Positions 12,567-23,045 of a DNA stretch of 64,000 bases are shown piece after piece (the first letter of the stretch is position 1; every line of letters starts with the position of its first letter). Made by a program: the position numbers and the translations under genes. The notes under the pieces were generated by a model that searched no databases, was not told where the DNA came from, and worked only from the letters and a program-made list of their open reading frames with translations. The DNA is from Primulina eburnea (Eukaryota; Streptophyta; Magnoliopsida; Lamiales; Gesneriaceae). The DNA lies in contig NW_027331309.1 in the NCBI RefSeq assembly GCF_022965805.1, positions 186,001 through 250,000 of the forward strand. The letters are read 5' to 3'.

Positions 12567-15111
12567 TTATGAGGGTCGCATAAAAGAATGGATCCCATTT
12601 TTCTGCAGCCAATTCTGGTTCGGTGGGGATAGTATATTCTGGGCCTGTGGGAATCCTGATGATGCTGCAGCAGTAGCAAACACTTGAGCCTGATGATTCA
12701 TTTGCCATTGCTGTTCATTTGTTGAGACATTACAAAAATCCACTCCTCCCCTGATTACATTCCTAACACCATTAATACTATTCGCGCCACTCCCCGGAAA
12801 ATACTGCTGATGATGAATCTGTCACGTGTTATTCAGTTTCATGAAACATTATACACGAAGATGAACAAAATATGATCGAAGAATGAGACAATAATAAGGC
12901 GCGTACTTGATAATTCTGTGGGCTAAATGGTGTGGTGTACATTGGAAGAATGTGGGATTGGTTCTGTTTTCCGAATCGTCCGTTGTAGAGCGTCTCGCCG
13001 GAGGAATGGAGGTGTGTTTGGCTTAGAAGCTGCAAGGTTTCGGTCTCGTTGTATCCGTCTATTCGCTGATGATGAGCAGTTTCAGTTGAAGTCATTTGAT
13101 GCTGGAAATTAAGCTGCATCTTTGTGATCATAATAGGGAAAAAAATTAACACCTTACAAGAAACTGTACGTATAAACGAGTGTCTATGTGTTTATGTATA
13201 CCTCAGGCCTCAGTCCATGGCGTCTCCGATCAACTTCGAATTGATTGGACTTAGAGAGTTGATCTCTAAAACCCGATTCCCGACTCGATTTCGACGCTGA
13301 ACTCCCCAGACTTAGGTCTAGATTGTAGTCTGTTGTTGCATTGCTTGGTGATACTATACACATACAAGAAAATTCTCCAAGAGTGAATTCATCCAAATTC
13401 AATCAGAAAGTAAAAATTTCGTCTAAAAATACCTGCCGATTTCATTTCTTCTTCATAAATGCTGGGATCAAAATTGGTAACAGCTTCCTTCCCATTACAT
13501 TTTATGGCGGCTTTATCGTAAGCCCTATTCAAATTTAAAAAAAGCTCCCAAAGTCAATAAATTCGTCTATATTAATAAATTTCGGGAAAAAAAAAATCAT
13601 GATTCTATCATCAAATTACTTGCAACTGTCGTAAAAATTATTTGTTATTAATTCCTAGCATGCACTTGGCCTTATCAAATATGTTGTCGGTCAAATTTAA
13701 GATAATATTAACAAAACGTAAAAAAACCCACCTGGCAGCTTCGACTTCTGTGTCGAAAAGACCCAAATAAACATATCTGTTTCAACAAAAGCAAGAAATA
13801 AACTCATAATCCCAATTTTAAGTATATTAAACAAGGATCAGCCAGCCAATAAACATAATCCCAAACGAGGGTTTTAAAGTATAATCATTAACTCACATAT
13901 ATAATTTAAAATAAAAATAAAAGGGTTACTTTTTCCCTAGAAATTGGCCCATTCTTGCTTCCCATCTACCACATTTGTGCAAAGTAACACCTCGATATTT
14001 AGAACTCCCTCTTGGATAACCAGTGCTCTGTCGCCTCAGCACATGCACAAATTCCTCCTTCGTTAAATTGCTGATCTGTAATTTAATTAACGAAATTAAA
14101 TATTTCACAGACAAATCTTTTCGACACTGTTGTTAAACAGGAAAAGACACTGTACAAAATAATATATTTTAATTTAATTTTACAAGTGACTTGCCTGTTT
14201 TAAGTCATCTTCGTAATCTTCCAGGCTAAAGTTTATGTCTGCTTCAACTCCTCTGAATTTAATGGCTGCCTTATCATAGGCGCTGCGGTACATTTACATT
14301 TCAGATGTCCTTTCTGAAGATTTTTGTTCGAAGTAGTTCTGAAAATTTATGTTAAATGAATTATGATGATGGAGAGCAACTCACCGAGCTGCTGCATGCG
14401 CTGTATCGAATCCACCTAACACAAATTAAATGCACGAAAGATGAATATATTTCATTAATTTCATTGTTTTGCAGATTAGTTAGTGATGAAAATAATGTTT
14501 TCCAAGAAGAAAACCAACCTAGATAGACTTGTTTTCCGCAATCCCTGATCCAAGAAGAGAAATTATAAGTGAATAGAAAATGAAAAAGAAAAGATTTTTA
14601 ATAAAGATGGGTATTACCAGATGTGGGATTCCCAGCGGCCAGTTCTCCGGTAGAAAGTGACTCCGCGGTACTGGGAGCTCCGGGACCTGGGTCCACGGCG
14701 GCTCTTCTTCTGAGGCTGAGAAACCTCCATCGTAGAATTCCCCGCGGCGGCGCCGTCGCTGGCTTCGAACTGGCAGAATTTGACTCCAACCCAGTGGGAC
14801 CTGGGGATGTTGGTAAGTTCTCCACCTCTCATTCCCGACTCATCCACCGGGAAGAACTGCCGCGTCACCGGCGGAGATCCCGCACCGGCATCACCATCTT
14901 TAAGATCATTAGCCACAGAGAATCCAAAGATTCTGCTGTTCCTCTTCCTCCAGCCGCCCCTTTCAGCTTCCTCTTCTTCGGAAGCGTCCTCGATAACCAC
15001 CGCCGATGAGCTGGAATTCGACACGGATCCAACCCACTTCACCTTCTCGTCCGAACACCCCTCCGATTCCTCACCCACCCTCCGATCCGGTGAATCATTA
15101 AGATTCCACAT
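12567..15111 (-). CDS. AP2: APETALA2-type transcription factor, two AP2 domains
   Basis: Floral-identity and repressor-type euAP2 factor acting in the nucleus. Ten coding exons (transcript order): 15111-14618, 14544-14519, 14415-14385, 14282-14195, 14075-13930, 13776-13732, 13524-13433, 13353-13202, 13113-12907 and 12818-12567; phases close and give 510 residues. The start is the ATG at 15111 because MWNLNDSPD is the family N-terminus; a longer upstream frame has no homology. [10 protein letters not shown] precedes AP2 domain 1 (about residues 147-205, [31 protein letters not shown]). Domain 2 (about 238-300) has [20 protein letters not shown] and [20 protein letters not shown]. An LDLSL EAR-type motif lies near residues 319-323. 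The last exon carries a miR172 site. [16 protein letters not shown] in exon 1 and the overall pattern favour the AP2/TOE3 branch over TOE1. The intron after exon 4 has a GC donor (CAG|gcaagt). The gene is longer than Arabidopsis AP2 (432 residues), mostly through the N-terminal and Gln/Ser-rich C-terminal parts. Confidence 0.95.
12650..12670 (-). promoter_or_regulatory. miR172 target site in AP2 last exon
   Basis: Read on the minus strand the site contains GCATCATCAGGATTC flanked by CTGCA, matching the known miR172 complementary site of euAP2 mRNAs at 20 of 21 positions by my memory of the Arabidopsis site (last base C instead of U). It encodes AAASSGF at about residues 476-482. In this family miR172 acts by both cleavage and translational repression. 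Confidence 0.93.
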
Positions 15112-15835
15112 TCCACAAACCACAAAAGAAAAAGAACTAAAAAAAAAACAAAAATACGTCAAACACAACCACTGAACAAAACTACAGACGCCTTTCCCTC
15201 TTCTATTTCTCGTAAGTCTCCCCCTCTGCTACAATATCAAATAACTGTACACAGGCTCTGGAAGAACATAAAGAACCTACAACCATAGAGTAGAGAAAAA
15301 AAAGGCTTTTTCAAGAGAATTTCACCAACTGTTACGGTTTCCCATTTCCAACAGTAGGAGTAGATCTCTCATAATCACCATACATCTCCCCCAATCTAAG
15401 TTTCCCAATACCACATAGACAAGGCCTAATCACTACATGAATGGGGGTTAATTATAATAATCTAGCTAGAGCCTGTGAACCTAGAGAGGGAGAGGCATCC
15501 TTTTTCGCTGCTACGTCAATCAAGTCAGAAATAGTTCGAGGGTTTGTTTTATAAAACTCTTTCTATTTATATCACTCTGCTGTGCTGATGAAATTTACCA
15601 TTCTCTTTCCTTAAAACTCTGTACGTACGTGTATGTATAAGTGTGTATATAGTTTTGTACGTTTTATTACACTTAGCTCTACCGTACTGTAAAATCTATT
15701 CATCAAATTTTTGTTCGACGTATAACTAATTCCAAAGAAAACACAAATAAATAGGTTTTTAGGGTTGTCCAAACACATTTATTCTTTTCTCCTTGCTTTT
15801 GAAAACTAAGAGATTTAAAATGCTAAAATTATTTT
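15112..15835. other. AP2 upstream region and probable leader
   Basis: Likely 5' UTR and promoter of the minus-strand AP2 gene. A TATAAATAG box on the minus strand at 15563-15571 would leave a leader of about 420 bases. This is plausible but unproven, and a leader intron is possible. Confidence 0.4.
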
Positions 15836-16014
15836 GAGTATGTCTTTTGTGAGACGATCTCACGAATCTTTATCTGTGACACATATCAACCTTAGCGATA
15901 TTCACAATAAAAAGTAATACTCATAGCGTAAAAATTAATATTTTTTTATGGATGACCGAAATAAGATATCTGTCTTACAAAATACAACTCGTGAGATCGT
16001 CTCACACATTTTTT
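15836..16014 (-). mobile_element. TIR element family, copy 2 (inverted)
   Basis: Full-length diverged copy in reverse orientation: ttttgtgagacgatctcacg at the left, attcacaataaaaagtaata and ttatggatgaccgaaataag in the middle, gatcgtctcacaca at the right. It lies about 270 bases upstream of the putative AP2 TATA box. Confidence 0.75.
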
Positions 16015-16959
16015 TTTCAAATATTTTTACATATGAGTTTTTGTTGCCATTTCATTGCATGTCGATCAAACATTTCACTGCTCCTTAAAATATCTTAATT
16101 ATTATATTAATTTATTTTTCTCCAACGTAGCATATTTTTAATAGAAAGAACAACACCACTTTTCATTAAAAAATTGGGTGGAAAAAGACAGAACTATCTC
16201 TATCTTACGCAACTTTCCGACGTTAACCAAATCGAAAAGCAATTGCTTCTCTCTCCAAGGTATTTTTTTTTAAAAAAATAATAATTATCCCTAAAATACC
16301 CACCCACTAATAGAAGTAGACAGCACCTACACTCCATGGATAGTCTTACTACTCAATTACCTTGATTAGCAAAACTAATTATATTTTCTTTTTCATTCAT
16401 TCATTCATTCCAAAAACCATCCAATCCAACCATTGATAAATTGGCAGTTAAATCATATTTAAGCCAAAATGTGAAGAAAGATCAAAACTAAGTTTTCATG
16501 ATTAATAATATATAAAAAAAATTATTTAATTAATATAATTTAACTACATCTATCAAAACAATAAATGACGTAATATATAAACCTAGTAGATTTAAGATAA
16601 AATATGCGGATCTTGGAGTTCTAAAAATAACATAGGTGAATCAAAATTATAGTTATTAATATTTTTATATGCATATATTGCATACAAGAAGATCTAAGCA
16701 TTGCCTGATTTTTTTATTTTTTTTTATCAAAATAGTATTTTTCTATCTTTTAATTATCAGTTATTTGACGGTCGATCTTATTGTATCAACATGCATTGTT
16801 TCTCGTTTTTATAAAATTATCATCTTTCTAGTGGAAACATGATAAAAATATATTTATTAATTATAAGATTAGAATTACAATTTCTAGAGATTTAAAAGGT
16901 TTTTCAATAACAATAATGTAGATAGATACATGTTGAATTGTCAAAATAAATTAAGAAAC

Positions 16960-17085
16960 AATTTGTGTGAGACGAATATCTTGTTTTGGTCGGTCATCCA
17001 TGAAAAGTATTACTTTTTATATTAAGAATATTATTTTTTATTGTGAATATCGATCCGATTTTATAAATGAAACATGTGAGTTGGG
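16960..17085 (+). mobile_element. TIR element family, truncated copy 3
   Basis: Partial copy starting tgtgtgagacgaatatcttg, with catgaaaagtattacttttt and ttattgtgaatatcgatccg. The 5' palindrome is shortened and the 3' terminal repeat is lost. Confidence 0.65.
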
Positions 17086-17811
17086 TCGGAAAATTATCGT
17101 ATTATATAAAATAGAGGGGTTAAGATGGTAATGTTCGGATCCGCGACTGATTTGGCAACTTGAACTTCAATTTTCGGATGGGGGGATAATGGAGAAAAAT
17201 GACCACGGGAGAGGGGCAGGAGGGTTCCGGTCTCAGAAAAGGAAAATGGAATAATGACAAGAAATGGAAAATATAGCGAGAAATGTCGAATCCGACGGGG
17301 TACGCTTTGTTGAGGCCCACCCCCCACCTTCCCTCATTTGTCATTTCACCCATCAATGCCTGTTGTACCTCTGTATTTATTCATCCCATCAAACCCCCCC
17401 CGCCCCCACTCTCACCTCCCCGCGCGTGTGCTTACCTGGCTCTGTTGTCACATCTCTAGTCTTAAATTACTCTTACGGCCTCTTCGTACAGACCAATATT
17501 TTGTTATAATCTGATTTTGTATTCGAAATATTGTCTTAAAATTAACATCGATCTTGTCATCATATTGATGTAAAAATAATGGTTCTTCCTTATTTTTTTA
17601 GAGAACAAAATTTCTATGAATTTATATCATTTATTCAACTATCTGAATTTGGTTTTTTATATTTTTCCTCGCAAAATCGTGAAAACATTAGCATTATATG
17701 AGCGATAAAATTATAATCAATTATAATAGTACAATTCGATATTTCAAATCGTACAATAATTCAAAAATAATTTTTCGATGAGCCTATCTAATAAAAATAA
17801 TTATTACATCC

Positions 17812-17814
<3 letters not shown>

Positions 17815-17871
<57 letters not shown>
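17815..17871. repeat. (TA)n microsatellite
   Basis: Pure alternating TA run of about 57 bases. Confidence 0.95.
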
Positions 17872-17874
<3 letters not shown>

Positions 17875-18094
17875 AGTAAATATTAGAATTGTAACTCATT
17901 TTGTTTTTTAATATAAAAATTCATATCCCTAAATCAACTGTCATCGTCTAATTAACAAATTTATTCTTGAAAGAAAAATACTTTTAAAAGTACTATATAT
18001 TCAAGCTGCTTTTATTTCAATATAAGATTGTGTAAAGATAATTTACAGTGATTACTAAAATAATTGAATATGATATACAATAGATATGATTAAG

Positions 18095-18245
18095 AGTCTG
18101 TTTATATTCGTGAGATGAGTTCACTCGAATCATATCTATAATAAAAAATAATATTTTTAACATGAAAAATAATATTCTCGTAAATTGAGTTGGATATGAA
18201 ATATATATCATAAAATTAACTATGAGACAATCTCATGAGAATTTT
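18095..18245 (-). mobile_element. TIR element family, degenerate copy 4
   Basis: Strongly diverged inverted copy. Recognisable parts are the attcgtgagatgagttcact end, the ataataaaaaataatatt core and the tgagacaatctcatgagaat end. Confidence 0.45.
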
Positions 18246-21200
18246 TATTAATATTGTCGAGACTAGTTATGAGAACATGTGATTTATTTCTTTTTAACAA
18301 TAAAAAAAGGCATGAGATTTATGGAGAGCCAATAAAAGAGTGTAAATGCAAGGCCATAAAAACATGTGAATGGTGACTAAAATGGAGAGTCCATATTCAA
18401 ATTTATGGGAATCATAATTTACCTCCGTTGAGAAATAAATATTTTAACAAACATAGTGCAATTTTTCCCACCTCCCTCTAAATAATTCTGCTCCATTTGA
18501 CGAAGCCTTTTATTTCCATTAATAGTGTGGAGCTTTCTCATTATTCTTTAGTCTCAATTTAGCTGTGTTTTTTAAAGTTACACATCAATAATGTATAATA
18601 ATATCAGTAGGTGGAGAGGATTTTGTATAATTTGCCGTCTTTGGTGGAGCAAGTAATGGTTCTACCCTTGTAGGCAGTCTGAGTTATAATTATGTTTCGA
18701 AAACAGAATTTAAAAGATGACGATAATAATAATAATTATTATAATAATAAAGTTACTATTATTTAATAACATGCAAACCTGACTAGCATCATGTACATAT
18801 TTTAGACATACAAGATTACTTTAAAGATTTCTTATTGATATCGAATGATGTGAATCTGCATGTTCGATCGAAATCTTGAGTATACGTGTTTGTTTGTCGC
18901 GTGAAACCACTAACGACATAGGTACTAACATATTGATATGTTTCATATACATTTCTTTTTTAATCTAAATATTTGGATGTGATTTTGAGCATGGAAGTTT
19001 TTTGATGTTTTTTTAGTGTAATTCAAGCTGAAAATCGGTCACGTCTCTTCGGATACTAGATAAATAGTTAAAGAAATTAAAGTGCATTTTAATTGGGTAC
19101 TCAAATGTATTTGTATGCAAAATTGTGGTCAAACTATTCAAAATATGTGTTGCATAAATAATTTTCAAAGCTAATTTACCGTATTTTTTCCCCTTAATAA
19201 AAAGTTGATGTCATTTATTTATTTGTTTTTTTTTTATTCTCTATTATAGGATATTAATAAGAAAAGTAAGTAAACTAAAATTAAATCAAATTTTTGTTTT
19301 TCCCCCCGTGGACCACACATCCTTTAACCCATCTTTTTATCTCGGAATGCCCATTTTGGACATGGAATCAAACCTAACTTGGGCCTTGCTTCTATGTTGG
19401 GATAAAAATAAGAGGAAATATCATCTTATTAATTTACAACATAAATAAGTTATTAAATTGCATGAAAATTATTATAAATAGCTTACTTATTTATTTAATA
19501 GCTTACAACATAAATTAAGATTAAAATTGTACGATATAGAAGACCAAATCGCAAAGATATGTAAAATCAAAATATATTTTTCCCTATTTTTGTGTATTAC
19601 TGTATTTCATATCGACTATTGCTGGATTGTCTAGCTCAATTAGCTTGTTGTTTTATAATGTGAAGCTCAAGTTAACTATTATATTTGAGTCATAAAAACA
19701 ATAAATAAATGAAACTTTGATGTTTCTGAAAAAAACCCTAAACCCTAAAACCCCAAACCCTAATAGATTTTTAATCCCTACTATAGTAATAATAATAACT
19801 CACCGAGAATATTAATTTTCAATTTTTTCCGAAACAAAAACAAATGGAGCAATGCATTATACACAGAAGATAAATAAAATATCGAAAAGGGCCAATGGAT
19901 TAGGTATAACTGAATTCTAATAAAAGTGTCGCCGAAACATTTTATAGTCGATAATAATTTCGATAGTAATGTTATAGTTCCACTCTAGGTATCTCCAACA
20001 TCTTGCTTTACATGCAACAATGGGTTGCCATGCATATAATTGTTTCACGTCATATAATTTATAAACTTTACATTATAATTATGGTGGTGCATTTACAAAT
20101 TGTCGGAACATAAATATCAACAAATTGATTAATTAAAGGGAAATTACAAAGATGTCAAGTGACTTCGATTCGTTTAATTTTTTTTGTCAAAGTGTTGAAT
20201 AAACATATGGAAAATGCTATCGTGGTGTCGGAATCCAGATATTGTTGATATCGCTGAAAGTAAAATAAAAAATCTAACTTATTGGACTAAAACCAAAAAT
20301 TTTTTACTTATGAAACTAAAAATCAAACAAACTAACTTAAATGATTATTTTGACAATTTCCACAATCATATAAAGAGATTAAAGTTTGACCTTAGTGCAA
20401 TAAGTGTACAATAGGACGTTGGATGATCCCCACTTTTCATTTCTCGAGCAATACTATCATGAAAAATCAAACATACGAGAGTGTTGAAAATTGTTTAGGC
20501 GAAAAGTTTTAAGATTCTGAAGTCAAAGACTATAGAAAAAGGGAAAATAAAAAATGTGAGACCAAAAATAGATAGAATATGATGTGTACGTAGTAAAACT
20601 TTTGAGTTATGATGTGGTTTTATGTTATGCAAACTTCTAAAATACGTATTTTACGTATAAAGATTGTTAATTTGAAAGTGCATAATTTGTTTAGCTTAAT
20701 TATTATTATATGATAGATAGCAAGAAGAGATTCCCTAATGTGTCCTAATTAATGCAAAAACACCTCAGTTTGTATTAAAAAAAATTCCGGTCTTTTATGT
20801 TTCACCTTTTTTTTTGTCGTGATTTTGTCGGCAATATTATCGAATTTAATTATAATTTTAGTCATTTTTATGATGAAAAGCTTATGTGATTAGACAGTTA
20901 GACACTTAATACCATATAAAATGACTAAAATCGAAAAAAAAAAAATGAAACCGAAACGAGTACTAAAATAAGTGTATCCGATGGCCAATACATACACATA
21001 ATATGTGGACATGCATATTGTGGTCCATTAAAATAGTACATGGTCCCAAAAACCTCGAAAGCATACTTACCATTTTTGAATCCCAACACCACCATTTTCA
21101 CGCACAAATCACCCATGAGTGGGCACTTTCTTTCTCTGTATATCGTACTTTGTTACTTAATCCAAGATTCAGGATTTTTTTTCCAATATATATATATATA

Positions 21201-21904
21201 TAGACACACACACACACACGAAAGACAACTAACTCCTCGACTTTGCCAAAGTATATATTTTGAATATTTACTTGGCCATTATTCGTTTTTTTTATATAAA
21301 TAAAAAAAAAGAGATCGTTTTTTTATTCGATTCTATAAATTATTAAAAGTGAAAGCAGAAAAGTATGAATGGACCACAATAGAATCCAACGTAAGTACAT
21401 ATTGTGCAAAAACCTTTGGATTTTTATCGCTTGGGATTTCTTGCACATGCATCATCCATATTCCTTCCTTGATTTTTCTTACGGAGGCAGTTTCAAATGA
21501 ATCAAATATCTAACGAATACTTACTTCTCCTCAAATGCAGCTTTAGCGTAAAAGTATTTCAGACTCGTCTCTACGAGGATATACCACGATCTTTACTTCA
21601 AGGGTCCACTTCCTTTCTTCAAATATTTTTTTTAAAAATAAATTGGGATAATACACCTTTAGGTTGTGTCAGCGTCATATATAAGATTTTCATGTCGAAG
21701 TCGAATTTTATAAATTGACACTTGAAATAAAGTGTGTTTATTTATTTATTTTTGATTAAAGAGAGTTTAGGAAACAAAAATCATGGCGTGTAGACTTTCA
21801 ATGAACCCATTATCTTTGGCTCATCCTTAGCTCAAATGGAAGACAGACCCATCAAAAGTCCATGTATCCTCCTATTTTAGCGTATGATTCATTCATTCAA
21901 TATA

Positions 21905-22084
21905 TTATTTTTCAGCAGCACCCTTAGCTGCTCCCGAGACTTCTGCGTCGGAGGAGCTACGCCGGGACGCCCTTCTGACCCTCTTCTAACGATCTTATTC
22001 GTAATTTCAGGCTCAAGACAATTTCGAAACCTGCGTCTAGACTAGTGACACTGGCTGGAATCGGACCCCAAATTTTCCGTGAGT

Positions 22085-22088
<4 letters not shown>
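21905..22088. mobile_element. LTR-like fragment
   Basis: GC-richer patch with gcgtcggaggagctacgccg, ccttctgaccctcttctaac and atttcaggctcaagacaatt. A diverged relative (ctgaccctcttataac) occurs at about 57282. The wording resembles LTR ends of plant retroelements as I remember them, but no target duplication was found. Confidence 0.35.

Positions 22089-22153
<65 letters not shown>
22089..22153. repeat. (AT)n microsatellite
   Basis: Alternating AT run of about 65 bases directly after the LTR-like fragment. Confidence 0.95.
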
Positions 22154-22160
<7 letters not shown>

Positions 22161-23045
22161 GCCTAAAAAATAGTTAGGAAGCCCAAAAGATGAAGCCTAA
22201 TATAGTTGCAGTTGGGCCAGCGCAAGAATGTTGTTGCCACTTACGGCCAGTACCCAATGTGGAAGAACGTGGAGTGATGGGAGAAGGGAAAACTGACGTG
22301 CGGAATGTGACAAAAGGGAGGGAAGGGAATCAGAGAAACCCCCGACAAAATCAACAAAAAATCGACAGCAATGTCTCTGCAAATTTGCTCTCATTTATTC
22401 TGTTGTCTATTTTATTTCCAGCAATCATCTTCCATAGATTTCTCTTGTAAAAACTTTATTCGAATTTATAAAAACATAACTAATGTTGATGTTGTTTATG
22501 GATTCCCCTTGTTAATTCCATTATTTTTCTCATTCCGTGATCTTAGTTTTGGAGCCATTTCGAAGGAATTAGAACGAATGATCGAATCGAGATCCGCAAC
22601 GTTTGGTAAACGAAGTCAGATAATTTTCACAAATTTGGCACGAACACGTGCTTGGCACGCCCGCAAAATTTCGTGACAAACAATATTAGTTGTATATCTC
22701 ACATCTTTTTATTTTTTTAGACTCATATTTTTATTTTTAAATAAATGATAACCCGCGATGTGCTATTATGAAAAACGAAAAAAAAAATAATATAGAAGAG
22801 AAACTAGGCCAAGACCTGTCCTTCCTTTTTTGAATAACTCAACTAAATTGGGCCTTTTGTTACAATAAGGCTTTAAGGTCCAGAGCCAACTTTCTCCTTC
22901 CCACTTTCAAGATGGGCCTTCATTAAGCCTAAAATGTTCTGATTAGGCCCAATTAATCTAAATTCGGAGCGAAGATATTTTTTAATTGTTGTCGTTTCAG
23001 GATCCCACTGCTCCAGCTGCCTCCGTGACACGAATTACCAAAATG

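Larger units (their letters stand above)
16015..22985. other. Large intergenic region between AP2 and CBSX pseudogene
   Basis: About 7 kb without a gene I can support. Named pieces are listed separately: TIR-element remnants, AT microsatellites and LTR-like debris near 21.9 kb. A reading frame at 20214-20414 is weakly reminiscent of a Copia-type gag (YFDNFHNHIKRLKFDLSAI) and is followed by stop-broken continuation, so at most it is a decayed retroelement. A telomere-like run accctaaaccctaaaacccc lies at about 19736. C-rich DNA at 17389-17430 is of unknown meaning. Confidence 0.4.

Noticed and set aside
14623..15175. Plus-strand reading frames of 128 and 131 residues at the AP2 first exon
   Set aside because: Shadows of the minus-strand AP2 exon, which has domain matches and a consistent exon chain.
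19733..19765. Interstitial telomere-like CCCTAAA run
   Set aside because: Only about four imperfect units; common in plant DNA and not evidence of a chromosome fusion.
20214..20414. Possible Copia gag fragment
   Set aside because: The resemblance is vague, the frame is soon broken by stops, and no LTRs, protease or reverse transcriptase motifs lie nearby. Mentioned only within the intergenic entry.
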